From Hymenopus coronatus (lineage: Eukaryota; Arthropoda; Insecta; Mantodea; Hymenopodidae), in assembly GCA_030762935.1 (NCBI GenBank), contig CM060900.1, positions 430,860,421 through 430,924,420 on the forward strand: a DNA stretch of 64,000 nt, in the 5' to 3' direction. Position numbers and translations under genes: made by a program. This document shows, piece after piece, positions 43,886 through 55,196 of the stretch (within the stretch, counting starts at the first letter, position 1; each line of letters opens with the position of its first letter). The notes beneath the pieces are model-generated. The model worked only from the letters and a program-made list of their open reading frames with translations. It searched no databases and had not been told where the DNA came from.

Positions 43886-44225
43886 TTGGTAATATGAGTA
43901 AGACACTTCGTTTTTCTTGTGTTTTACTCCCGACCATGCAAACAGAACTAAATTTAAATGTCGCTGAGCAACTGCTTTTAAGATATTTGATTATCACTTT
44001 ATCCTAGTGTATTCCACGATTTCCCTCCTGGTTATAAGGAACTAAATAATAATATTTAACCTGATTAGCGTGAAGTAGTAAGCTGTTGTAAGAATGTCTC
44101 CTAGCAAAAGTCTTCCGCAAGTGCAATATAAAAGTTGAAATTTTCACCTTGCTTAATTTAACAGTGTTTACATTTTGTCTAGTAACCAATGTTTTTTACA
44201 CTTTTTAATTTTCTTGCGTGTTTAG

Positions 44226-44530
44226 CAATTTTTCCTGCAGAGTGTATGAAATACCGTTCGACTCTTCGAATGTTCTAGAGTATTGAGTGCATCACTCGTC
44301 TCTTTTTTTTTCTTCTTTTCTTCTTCTTCTTTTTTTTTTTCTTTTTTTTTTTTTTTTTACTGGTGTTACCAGAATAGAAAAGCTTATTAATGTTCTTCCT
44401 TGTTGAACAATTTTTCCTGCAGAGTGTCTGAAATACCGTTTGACTCTTTGTATGTTATAGAGAACCGAGTGCATCTCTCGTCTCTTTTTTTTTTTTTTAC
44501 TGGTGTTGCCAGAATAGAAAACCTATTAAT
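44226..44530. repeat. Tandem duplication with pyrimidine tracts
   Basis: TTTTTCCTGCAGAGTGTATG through ACTGGTGTTACCAGAATAGA (44226-44380) recurs at 44409-44521 with a shorter T tract. The first unit has a 60-bp T/C stretch. Confidence 0.85.
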
Positions 44531-44847
44531 AGTAGATCATGCCAAATTTTTCAAGACAAAATGAACTGGTAAGTCATAACAAATGGCTATTGTTATAGCA
44601 CTTTTCCAGTCAAAAATGCCAATAGTGCATTTAACTTCAAAATTTTCAGAATAAGCAACAGGCCAAAGTCAGAATGATGCACTTACAGGTAACATGATAT
44701 AAGCTAATATGTCACCTCATAGTTAACGAATTGCGAGATTGCTTTGTCGGCAGTGTCTATTCTGATGGTGAAAGAGGAAAAAAATGAATGGAAAAATAAA
44801 ATTTCCTAAAAACCCGACCAGTAGATAATAAAATACAAAATCTGATG

Positions 44848-45722
44848 ATCACCTGACTTTTTCTACCTGTTCTACAAACAAACTGTTCTTACAAACGATT
44901 ATTCTTTCATCTGCATCATGCTAATCGAGACCAACATTAGTAAAATTGGTCTTATTGATTGTTGTATTGTAAGTAGAAAATAAAGAAGGGAATTAACTAG
45001 ACTAAAGCAATAATCAAATCTTTTAAAAGCTGTCGCTATGTGAAAGAATTGAAATTCGGTTCCCTTTCTATGGCCCAGAGTAAAACAGAGGAGAAATGAA
45101 ACGAACGATGGCTTCCCGTTTAAGAAAATTTTAAATAGTTTAAAACTGAAATGAATAACAAAGAAGATCTCAGAAACCATTTACTCAACAAAAAAAAAAA
45201 AAAAAAAAATGGTATCTGAAGAATTGTGTAACGAGATCTACACTGTTTGTGTAGTATGCTTTGTGTATCTCTTACAGTTTAACAGTCGTACAAAAGTCAC
45301 CCAGAGTGAAGAGGTCTTCAGATGCTGTTCCCAGAAAATTCAAGATATACGTTTGTCATAAAAATATCTTAAACATGTGGTGTTTCAATCAAAATCATTA
45401 GAGCCAGATTTGAAAAAAACAAAAATTCAAAAATGGTCAATGTAAAGGATAGTTGGCTTGGGGGGGGGGTATTCATGTCGCATCCTTGGGGGGTACTAAA
45501 CTTAAATACCAAGTTTGATATCTAACCGACTTTTCGTTTTTGAGTTATGTTGTCCACAGACACACGCACACATGGGCCTTTTTCTAATAATGTTCTTTTT
45601 TATTCAGGGGTGTCTAAAACATGCATTGTCGGTAAAATCTCGGTATTGAATTTTTGGGTGGAATACAATACCTCTCCTCTTACTATGTACATTGTACAAA
45701 GTGCTAGAGAAGGTAAAAATAC
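44848..45722 (-). repeat. R-A repeat, near-complete reverse copy
   Basis: Reference uninterrupted copy, 875 bp, from CACCTGACTTTTTCTACCTG to CTATGTACATTGTACAAAGT and TAGAGAAGGT. It contains an A run (45190-45209) and a G run (45461-45468). No gene. Confidence 0.85.
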
Positions 45723-46179
45723 AAAATAAACTTAAGCCAATTGAGGCGAAAGGAATTTATATCATAACCGGCATTTTCTGCGATGTCTCAGAAAAAAGAG
45801 GACAGTTCATAAACTCCCAAGCTATGGTAATAACTATAATCATTTTCAACAAGGTATGCCCATACAGAATGTGGATTTTCCAAATTTCACATATGCATTA
45901 CCTTAGACCAAACCATGAAAGCTATCAAACGTACAAAAATCATTTCAATAAGAAGAGTAAGTCTATTTTGCCACTAATTGTTTCTACATAAGGAATTTAA
46001 TTGTAGAGGCAAGATATTGTGTTGAAAATTATTTTAATATTTAGCATAATAACTTTAATTAGTGGTGTTGGATTTTAATATGCTACATAAATTTGCATTA
46101 ATTTTGTTTTAATTTTGGGCATGTTTATAAGTAATTACATGACAAATGAAAGTTGACAGGTAATTAAACTAATATTAAT
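45723..46179. other. Flvcr intron, no recognisable feature
   Basis: AT-rich sequence, nothing identified. Confidence 0.35.
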
Positions 46180-46560
46180 ATTAAAACACCTTGTTTCAAA
46201 GTTCAAAACCTTTTCTTTGAAATCAATATCATGAATAGACTGAAACCAGACGTCACCAAATTGTAACAATCTGTGATATTTTTGTTTTTCATAGTTGTTC
46301 TTCAGTGTGTCACAACTAAGTTATACATGGAGAAAAATCTCTCGAAGTCAGCAGTAGATATCGTCAACCAAAAATATTGAAGGAAATTTTCACAGAAAAC
46401 ACAGTAAGATTCACCTTTTGCTTTCAATTTCAAAAGTGGTGTTATTAAATCTAATTTCTTACAGTTACTACCATGGTTAAGCTGTTCAAGAATGGCACAA
46501 AGTAAGTTGTTACAAGCATGCAAGTCAGAATTAATAGAACAAATTTTAAATGCATTTGGT
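46180..46560 (-). pseudogene. hAT-like transposase C-terminal fragment
   Basis: The minus-strand frame at 46523-46302 reads ILEQLNHGSNCKK, then LTISTADFERFFSMYNLVVT. This resembles the hAT dimerisation motif (STADCERGFS-like) with Cys replaced by Phe, and is followed by a stop. The neighbouring 46640-46720 is (TTA)n. Confidence 0.45.
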
Positions 46561-47309
46561 TGGTTAAATGCTACCTTTTCATTATTTCATTCACCGATAC
46601 TTCATTTACTAACTAGCTTTGAAGACTCGAACAAATAATCTAAGGGTTATTTTATTATTATTATTATTATTATTATTGTTGTTATTATATTATTATTATA
46701 ATAATTTTTATTATTAGTACTACTATTACTATATCATCAGCTTTCTTTCCTTCCCCCCCCCCTTTTTGTGTCATAATGGAATCAATTTAGACAAGTCATA
46801 TCCCAAGAAACTTCTAAATTGTATTTTGTTGTATTTCTAGCTTTGGGATCCTTGCGTTCTACCAGTTCACTTGCTGTGCTTCCAAAGTGACCACTCTCTA
46901 ATATTTCACATTTGGCAATCAGCGAGTTAATGTGGGACAAATCAAGGTGAGGAGTTACAGGTTCTTCTTTAGATTGAAATTGTATATTGGTTCCGTTGCC
47001 AAACTAAAATTTTCAGAAACAACATTTATTTTTACTTGGTAACTTAATTTACTATATTGTAAGTAATGTAACTGCTAACCCTTTTCATTGAAATACGAAA
47101 TATTGTTTCGCAACTTCTCACTGCATGATACGAAGATCCAAATGTTAATTTAAAGTTTCGTTTTTGTATGTTGAAATAAATGCACATTTTTCTATGCAAC
47201 ACGAAAAATAGTATACATTTCTCATGTATCGCTGGAAACTTCTCAAAAAGCCCTAAAGAATTAGTGTGTACATCATTACATCACTTTAAAAGTATGCCAA
47301 ATGCATATG

Positions 47310-48205
47310 AAGGATTTTGTTCTTTACTTTCTTTACTTCGTGCATAGTACATAGGTAGACATGATATTGCGTTCCACACAAAAATTTGATACCGAGATTT
47401 CACTTGAAATACACATTTTAGGATCCCTGAATAAGAAAAAGTTTGGAATAATTTCCGTGCTTGTATTTGTGTTTGTGAACGTGATAAATCAACAACGAAA
47501 AGTCGGTTACATACCATACTTGATACTTAAGCTCAACATCTTCCAAAAAATGCGGCACGAAGTTTTTTTTGTTTTTTTTTTTTCAGAAAAATACCCCACC
47601 TAAAAGTACCCTTTATATGGATAAAATGTTGATTTTGTTTTTTTTTTTTTTTTATAAATGGCGCTAACGATTATAATTAAAATGCCGAATATTAATGATA
47701 CGTATTTGTATGAAAAACAAAATATTCCTTGAATTTTCTGGAAATAGCCTCTGAAGATCTCTACATTCTGGATGACTTTTTGCATAACCGTAAACCGTAA
47801 GACATAGACAAAAATATGCAGATCTCGTTAAAACACTCAATTTATGCCGTAGAGTTAATCGTTTCCGAGATATTTCTTATCACTGGTTTCAATTTTAAAC
47901 AGCTTAAAAGTTTCTCAAACGGGGACTCCTTTTTCGTTCGTCTCTCTTTTGTTTTATTTTTGCCCATGCAAAGAGAACCGAACTTAATTATTCACTTAGA
48001 GACCAGCTTTTAAAAGAGTTTACTATCGCTTTAGCCTAATGTGTTCCCTTATTTCCCTTGTGCTTAGAAGGAAGCAAGTAATAAGAACATCTCTACTAAT
48101 ATTTATCTCGATCAGCATGAAGTAGATAGAAGAATGATCTTTTGTGCCAATACTTTGTTTGCAGAACAGGTAGAGAAAGTCATGTGAGTAGAACATCTAA
48201 GATTT
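47310..48205 (+). repeat. R-A repeat, near-complete forward copy
   Basis: Runs from GTAGACATGATATTGCGTTC through CTTATCACTGGTTTCAATTT to GGTAGAGAAAGTCATGTGAG, about 0.9 kb. T runs lie at 47563-47583 and 47636-47653. Confidence 0.82.
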
Positions 48206-48220
48206 TAAATTAGTGACACG

Positions 48221-48540
48221 ACGGCGCCGTAGTAGAGTGGTTAGACCGCTCGCCTCCCACGTGACCGCATGTGGGATTTGTGGTGAAAGAAGCAGCGTCT
48301 GGGCAGATTTTCTCCCGATCCTCGGTTTCGCCCACCATTCATTCCAGTAATTGCTCCAGCATCTTTCCTACCATCCATTTCGCCTACATTTCGTATTATG
48401 TACTTCCTCGCGTACATACCAGGCATTGAACTGATCCTCCATCCCTGGCTACTCTTATCTCATCCACAGTATATCTGCTGCTCAACGGGCATTGGCTTGT
48501 AAGTCCTACATATGAGGAAGGTAACCAGGTAGAGAAGAAG
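48221..48540 (+). mobile_element. SINE-7 (tRNA-derived, SINE-1-related head)
   Basis: Head GCGCCGTAGTAGAGTGGTTA then GACCGCTCGCCTCCCACGTG. The GTGGGATTTGTGGTG block is shared with SINE-1, but the body differs (CATTCATTCCAGTAATTGCT) and the end is AAGAAGAAAAAATTA. Confidence 0.65.
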
Positions 48541-48851
48541 AAAAAATTAATGAACCATACGTCGAAATTTCAGGCAACAGAAGCAATCTGTACGAGAACT
48601 ACTATACTACACCTACAATTATTAAATTTTCTTCAGCGATTTCATTGAATTACTTATTAGGTAATATGTGCAGAAGTCATTTCAGTCAGCAGAACTAGTC
48701 TACTAATCGCTTTGAAAGTACTTTTCTTGTAGAGGGAGTATAGGCCCGTGTTGCACTAAGTATACATCATATGAGTTAATTACTTGTATAGTTTTAAAGC
48801 CTGCAAGAAGAGATACAGTTCCGATACCACTGATAGATGAATGTTACGTAC

Positions 48852-48912
48852 CCATTTTTAAGATCATCTCCGTGGGAGTGACAGTTGGCTCCGTACCGAT
48901 GCCGCGAGCCAT
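48852..48912 (-). CDS. Flvcr: Proposed first coding exon of the FLVCR-family gene
   Basis: Candidate start exon: an ATG at 48912-48910 opens 20 codons plus one base, ending at donor G|GTACGT. The product MARGIGTEPTVTPTEMILKM would be the cytosolic N-terminus, followed in frame by VYNRRW of exon 2. Evidence is the phase match (phase 1 with the inner AG of CAGAG at exon 2), the lack of competing start codons, the position in a repeat-poor patch, and a TATA-like box upstream. The residues themselves are not conserved in the family, so this is inference. It would imply an 8.65-kb first intron. Confidence 0.5.
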
Positions 48913-48951
48913 CTCACACTGAATGTATTTTGCAGACTAAGCTACCGGACG

Positions 48952-48957
48952 TTTATA
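48952..48957 (-). promoter_or_regulatory. TATA-like box upstream of the proposed Flvcr start
   Basis: TATAAA on the minus strand, about 40 bp upstream of the proposed ATG at 48912. A TCAGT initiator-like pentamer lies about 37 bp downstream of it, slightly farther than the usual 25-32 bp. Weak, position-based evidence; a 5' UTR this short would be unusual. Confidence 0.25.
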
Positions 48958-49408
48958 TTCCGCAAAGACAAACAAACGCCCCGCCGGTTGGCAACCAAAG
49001 CGGAGAATTTTATCAGCAGTAAATATCCGAAGTGACAACGGTACTAATCTTTCCAAACTCCAAACACAGACGAAACCTTGAACCTCACAGTTAGAGGTTT
49101 TGGTGCTAAAGGCTTCCAAGGTGCCTCATGGAGAAATCTATTAATCTAAGGCTACTTTCTATGCCATTAATTATTATATATCCATACAAAACTTAGTGTA
49201 GGCTAAACACTGAAAAATCGGATGTGTTACATTCACTTAACTTTCTCTACCTATTCAGTAACAAACTATTCTTCCAAAAAACTATTCTATCTATTTCATG
49301 TTAATCAGATAGCAATATCTCAGATCCTTTTGATTACACATTTCCTCGTAGATACAAGAGAGTAAGCCGATGCACTAGGCTAAAGCGATAGTCAGATATT
49401 TTAAGTAC

Positions 49409-50090
49409 CGAGAGGGATGGCCCAGGCGGTAGCGTCTGTAGTAGCCCGCATTCGGAAGGTCCCGGATTCAAATCCCTCGGTTGACCAATCTAGTTGGGCG
49501 GATTGAACATTTAACACCACGCTAGAATGGACGGCACTCTAACCCCATCTTTTTGTCTCGGAGCCAAGTGGCATGGTGTAAACAGAAGAGATCTCGCAGG
49601 CAAGCGACACTTCGCCATTTGACTACAGATGGAAGAGTAGCTGGACTGAACGGCATTCTAACCCCGTTCGCGCGAAATGAAATGAAATGACCTGTTATTT
49701 ATGGACGCTCTTTAACTGCTTTGGTTCTCAGCGTCCCATTCTATATTGGGCGAGAAAGATCGCTTAATTTTGCTCAGATGCCTCTCTTATCAGGCTTGAG
49801 GTTCTTTTACGTGCCGTAAATCTACGACACGGGACCCACAGCTTTACTTCCCTTCCGAAGGAAGCCATGCTAAGGATTTTTACGCCCGAAAAAATCCTCC
49901 GCCGGGTTTGAACCCGCGACCTTGGGTATATGAAGTTAGCATGGTAACCATTACACCTCGGAGGGCGACCCGTTTGCGCGAGGCCAAAGAGGTATGGTAC
50001 AGGGATGGAACCTTGAAGGCTACTGTTCACCACATAGAGCCAACGAGGTGTGTTACCCACACGATATGCCAAATTGTTAGCGATAAAAAT
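49409..50090 (+). mobile_element. SINE-4 (tRNA-derived), split by SINE-2
   Basis: Plus strand: head GAGGGATGGCCCAGGCGGTA (A box), B box GGATTCAAATCC, body with a repeated CTAACCCC phrase. The sequence right of the SINE-2 (GTTTGCGCGAGGCCAAAGAG to about 50090) continues it. Confidence 0.65.
49676..49968 (-). mobile_element. SINE-2 with 13-bp target duplication
   Basis: Minus-strand copy with tail repeats (AATGA)n at its left and head CTCCGAGGTGTAATGGTTAC at its right. CCCGTTCGCGCGA (49663-49675) and CCCGTTTGCGCGA (49969-49981) flank it, differing at one base. Confidence 0.9.
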
Positions 50091-50578
50091 ATTAGTTTTA
50101 AAAATAGCGCCTTATGATAGAATTGAAATTCCGTTCACCTTGCATGACCAGGATGAGAAAACCAATTAACGATTTCCCATTTGAGAAAAGCACATGTATT
50201 GGAAAATTTAAACAAATATCTAGGAATATCTTTAAAATGATTGATTTCGCAGAAGAAATCTGAGATAAATGGTCTGCTTAAAGGAGATTTACATGTTTAT
50301 GTTGTAAGATTTTTTCTATTACAGTTTACCAGTTATGCAAAATTCATCCAGAATGAAAAATACTTTGGAGGCTATTTCCAGAATCTCAAGATACACGTTT
50401 GATTATAATGAAAAAATATGTTAAACGCACGGTATTTTATTCAAAATCATTAGGGCCATTTTTGACAAAATCAGGTGTTTCAAAAATGTGCCATGTAAAG
50501 GGTAACTGGGAAAGGAAGATTTTTTGAAAATCTTTTTTGGAAGATCCTGAACTTAAATACTAAGTTTGGTACTTAACT

Positions 50579-51130
50579 GATCTTCCAAAGATGTAACACG
50601 AAGATTTTCTGGAAAATTTCCGTATGCGAAACTAGGCTTTACATGGGCCATTTTTAGAATCTTTTGATTTTCTCAAAAGCGCCTCTAATGAATTTTATTA
50701 AATGCCATATGTTTAAAATATTTGTATGACAAACGAATGATATCTTGAGTATTATGGGAATAGCCTATGAAGAGCTCTTCATTCTGGAGGACTTTTGCAC
50801 AACTGGTAAGCCGTAAGAGATAGGCAAAAACTTGTTGCACAAAAAGGGTAGATTTCGTTAGAGCACATAATTTATGTCAATACCTTTTCACTTTCTCTAA
50901 CGCATGTGTACAACGTACATAGTAGATAGAGAAGGTATTGTATTGCACCCAAAAATTCGATATCGGGATTTCACCGCAAATATAGGTTTTGAGACCCCAT
51001 GAATAAAAAAAAGTTTTAGAAAAAAATCTGTGCGTGGGTGTGTGTATGGGGGGGGGGACAGCACAATTCAAAAACGAAAAGTCCGTTAAATACTAAACTT
51101 GGTATATAAGTTCATATCTCCCAAGGATGC
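50579..51130 (+). repeat. R-A fragments, forward
   Basis: 50579-50885 is a forward middle-to-end part. At 50886 a new forward head starts (CTTTCTCTAACGCATGTGTA ... GTAGATAGAGAAGGTATTGT) and continues to GTATATAAGTTCATATCTCC. Confidence 0.7.
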
Positions 51131-51249
51131 GTGCCTTTCCCACTTGCTCCATCTCATTTAGATATAAGCTGTAGCTCTTCATGCATCCCTTCCCACTTCC
51201 ATTCTCAGCTAACAGTACGTACTAACCCCTGGGCGCCAGTCAGGACAGA

Positions 51250-52417
51250 TGGTGTGTTTTAACGAGAACTAAACTTTTGTGCTTTAAGGTTTTGTCTATC
51301 CATTATGGTTTACCAATTATCCAGAGTCAAGGGTTCAGTAAACTCAAGATTTATATTTATTTGTGATGTAAATATCCTTAACATACTGCAATTTAATCCA
51401 AATCGTTAGCCATTTTTGAGAAAAAAATAAGTAAAAAAATGTTACATGTAAAGCTTAGTTTGGGGGATTTTCTTGAAAATATTACTGTCGCATTCTTGGG
51501 CACACTAAACTGAAATACCGAATTTGATATTTAACGGTCTTTCGTTTTTGAGCTAAGCTGTCCACAGACAGACGCACACATATACACACACACACGAAGA
51601 GAAAAACATTTTTCTAAAAATGCTTTCTTAGATCCAGGGGACCTCAAAATTTTGTATCCCTGACTTCAAACATTTGTGTGGGGTAGCTCCCTATTTACGA
51701 TATGCATAGTATACGTATTCTTATAAAAGATTATTCGTTAATCTACATTATGCTGCTAGATTAGTATTAGGTACCAGAAATTGACTTATTACTTAGTTCC
51801 TTATAAGAGCAGGTAAATAAGGAAATACGCTAAGATAAAGCGACAGTCAAATATTTTAAATACCGTTGGTGTCCACTGTCACTGAAATTCGGTTCTCCTC
51901 CTATGCTCAGGAGTGAAACAAAAGAGATGTGAAACAGATGAAGGCTTCCCGACTGAGAAAAACATGGCAATTTCAAAATTTAAACCAATTACAGCGAATA
52001 TTTCTGAAATGATCCTCTCTAAAGAATGAAAACTAAAAAGAGCTGTATGTGATATAAATTATGTGCTATAAGGAGACCTACAGTTTTGTGCAGTAAGATT
52101 TGTCTATCTGTTTCGGTCTCCCAGTTCTACAAAAACCATACAGAAAGAGAATAACTTCAGAGGTTGTTCCCCAGAAATTCAGGATATACATCTTATTCGC
52201 CATGTAAACATCTGTAATATCCGTCATCTTATTCAAAATCGTAGGAACCCTTGTTAAAAAATAGAAAATATCGAAAATTGACCATGTAAAAATAATTTGT
52301 GGGTGGGTTTTTTTTTTCCGGGAAATCTCGTATCGCAACCTTGGAAGATACTAAACTTAAATACCAAGTTTTGTATTTCACGGATATTTCATTTTTGAGT
52401 ATACTGTCCACAGAAAC

Positions 52418-52471
<54 letters not shown>

Positions 52472-52610
52472 CGCTTTCCTAATGTTTTGTTTTAATTCAC
52501 GAGTGCTCAAAATATGTATTTTCGGTGAAATGTCGGTATGTAATTTTTGTTTGGAGTACAACAGACTTCTCTATCTACTAGTTATATTGTGAATACGTGT
52601 TAGAAAAGGA
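51250..52610 (-). repeat. R-A copies, reverse, in tandem
   Basis: A partial reverse copy (51250-51715) is followed by a near-complete one (51716-52610). The second contains an (AC)n tract at 52420-52468 exactly where other copies have a short GT/AC stretch. Confidence 0.75.
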
Positions 52611-52613
52611 CAA

Positions 52614-53495
52614 AGAAAATACTGATGTTTTCCAATCATATGACATTTGGTTTCATTATTCAGGTCCTTATAAATGGAACGTGAGTACAATAATACACTA
52701 GGCTAAAGTGACAGTCAAATCTATTAAAAGCTGTCGCTATGTAATTTTTATTAAATTAAGTTGTCTTTCCATGTCCAGGAATAAAATAAGATAGATATGA
52801 AACGGATGAGAGCTGTTCGTTTAAGAAACGTTTAATAATTGAAACATAGATACAGGAATATACCTAAAATGCTAATTTCAGGAAAATCTTCCACTACTAA
52901 CTAGCCTTTACATGAAAGTTTTTTTTCGAAATGTTCTATTTTTTCAAAAATGGCTCTAACGACTTTGTATAAAATACTGTATAGTAAAGATGGTTACGTG
53001 ACAAATAAAATGTGTACCTACCCTGAATTTCTTGGGAATGACCTCCGAAGTCCTTTTCATCTGGATGATTTTTTGCATAACTGCTAAACCATAAGAAGTG
53101 GATAAAAACTTACTGCCCAGTAAACGTAGATCTCATTAAAACAGAGAATGTATGCCATATCCTTTTCTGCAGAGTTAACCCTTTCGAAGATATTCCTTGA
53201 TATTGGTTTCATTTTTGCAATATTTATGCTTCTCTGAAACGGAATGTTGCCATTTGTTACATATATATTTTGTCTTACTCCTGGCCGAGCAAAGAGAAAC
53301 CGCGTTTTAATTGTTTAACATATTGACAGCTTTCAAAGAATTTGATTATTGCTTTATTCCAGTTCAGTTATTTCTATGTATGTTTATCTTAATTAGCATG
53401 ATGTAAATAAAAGAATAATTCTGTGTAAGAATAGTTCGTTTGCAGAACATGTAGAAAAAGAAATGTGAATGGAACACGACATTTTTTTCCATGCT
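52614..53495. repeat. R-A fold-back copy
   Basis: 52614-52870 is reverse (ACACTAGGCTAAAGTGACAG, GCTGTCGCTATGT). From 52871 the sequence is forward (AGGAAAATCTTCCACTACTA to GTAGAAAAAGAAATGTGAAT). Confidence 0.7.
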
Positions 53496-53569
53496 CTAGC
53501 AGTTAACAATGTAAACAGCTCACCAAAACCTTCTCCAGCGAAACCTTCTCCTAGAAAACTTCGACCGCG

Positions 53570-53610
53570 CCACTGAAGATGTCCACCGTAGTTGTGGACG
53601 AAACGTCTGG
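53570..53610 (+). ncRNA. Hammerhead-ribozyme-like motif (Penelope type), copy 1
   Basis: Reads as a minimal hammerhead: helix I strand CCA, core CTGAAGA, helix II GTCCAC pairing with GTGGAC, core GAAA, a palindromic ACGT for a dimeric helix III, cleavage triplet GTC, then TGG pairing with CCA. One extra T lies between the CTGAAGA core and helix II. Penelope-like elements are known to carry hammerheads with very short or palindromic helix III. Activity is inferred, not shown. Confidence 0.5.
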
Positions 53611-53836
53611 TACTCCTAACACCAGCAGACCACGGCAAAACAGCCCGGAAACATTTCTTAGTTACAATGACTCCGGCCGTGAAAGCCTACGTTCTCTCAT
53701 TATTAATAATGTTCATTGTTTAGGTAATTCTGTTTCCTTTGTGTGTATGATTAGAATGGCCTTTTTCTGTGTTATATGTAGTTGTATATATTTTTATTTT
53801 AATATGATCAAAATTATTTCGCCATTATTAAAAGTG

Positions 53837-54570
53837 AATGCAAGATGACTTTGACCTCGGGGCAAGATGACAACTGTAATAAAAGTGGAATATAATTTTT
53901 ATTTCCCTATTCCAAGAATGAATAGTTCTCATGCCACAATGTGTGACATTTGCAACACTCTATCCACTCTTCTCATGGAGAATCAACACAGATCTCATTA
54001 CAAGCATGACACTGCATTATACTTTCCTTGGAAGTTTGCTAACGTCATAAGTGTCTGTAGTCCGGACTTCTTACTTTTTTACAGGAAATAAAACTTAGGT
54101 TTCTTAGTGAAACTTCCATTTTGCAGCCCGAGATTCCTGATTTTGTTGCTTTAAATATTTTTGTGCCACTATCTGAGCTTCTTTCTGAGCCAACATACCT
54201 TTAATAAGATGCTTGCACATTGCTTATGTTTCTTCCTTTTTTTTGCACACATGGTTTGCTATAGTATAAAATCCAAAATTCTTCGGCACTGTTTTGGCTT
54301 AACGGGAGCAACATTTAGCGAAATACCTGGTTCTTCATTTCATTCTGGCTTTTATAATACTTCACAATATCTGGCATTTAACGTGGCAGAAATTAATTAA
54401 ATAGCCCAAAAGCAAAAAAGTAGAAAGCGCACCGCGTTATGGAATAGAAGATCATGTATCTCAGAAAATTCCTAAACAAAATAAAAAAGGACACATAAGC
54501 ACAAAAACGGTAAACTGCACCTAGAGCAAGATGACGATGTCGTTAACTTGCCCCAAGTCAACTTGCCATT
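53837..54570 (-). mobile_element. Pogo-like TIR element, non-autonomous, about 0.73 kb
   Basis: The ends are related inverted repeats: left AATGCAAGATGACTT...GGGGCAAGATGACAAC, right (reverse complement) AATGGCAAGTTGACTTGGGG then CAAGTTAACGAC. Near the left end the minus strand encodes QCHACNEICVD, EEWIECCKCHTLWHENY: a PHD-like CxxC...CxxC...H zinc motif like that at the C-terminus of some insect pogo/jerky-type transposases, with the last Cys changed to Tyr and a stop inside. The DDE domain is not present. Confidence 0.55.
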
Positions 54571-54776
54571 ATCGTGAACGTTAAAAGTCTGATGTTTGTG
54601 TTAGGATTGACAACAATAAGATATAAATAAATAGTGTTGTGAAAAGCATATTGTCTAAGGTAATCATATGTCGTAAACAATAACCGGATATCTTACCTGT
54701 TAGTCCACGAGGATTTATTTTGCAATATTGAAAATTACAACACATCAGACAGAATACGTGAACGTAATCTAAGCAG

Positions 54777-54922
54777 AGATAAAGAGAGAGAGACAGAGAG
54801 AGAGGGAGAGAGATAGAGAAAGAGAGAGAGAGAAAAAGAGAGATAAAGAGTGAGAGAGAAGGGGGAGAGAGGGAGAGAGACAGAGAGAGAGGGAGAGAGA
54901 AAGAGAGAGACAGAGAGAGAGA
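54777..54922. repeat. (GA)n-rich low-complexity tract
   Basis: About 145 bp of GA repeats with interruptions. Confidence 0.97.
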
Positions 54923-55069
54923 CCAAATGCCACAGCAGCCTCACTTTACGAGTTTTTAGTGTCTAGCCGTGTGGAGAGCTAGTAGTATCCGTTAGATGAT
55001 GCTATCTAACCATATGAACTTAAATTAAGTAATTCATCATTTTACCCCGCTCGCCAACCTCCTCCGGCC

Positions 55070-55195
55070 TCCCCTACAATATACATAGCAGGAAGAGAAG
55101 ATGCTATACGTAACCCAAAATTTCGATACTGATATTTCAATGAAAGTATATGTTTGGAGGACCCCTAAATTAAAAAAAGGTATACAAAAAGGTCC
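55070..55195 (+). repeat. R-A head fragment
   Basis: Forward: TACATAGCAGGAAGAGAAGA to AAAAAGGTCCGCATGTAG, where a tetranucleotide array takes over. A reverse-orientation R-A piece follows that array (56036-56120). Confidence 0.7.
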
Positions 55196-55196
55196 G

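Larger units (their letters stand above)
49225..50578 (-). repeat. R-A copy interrupted by a SINE-4/SINE-2 composite
   Basis: Reverse R-A from CACTTAACTTTCTCTACCTA to AAGCGATAGTCAGATATTTT (49225-49405). It resumes at about 50097 with AAAAATAGCGCCTTATGATA and continues to TAAATACTAAGTTTGGTACT near 50570. Confidence 0.75.

Noticed and set aside
54735..54944. Leu/Ser-repeat ORF (minus)
   Set aside because: Product of the (GA)n tract.
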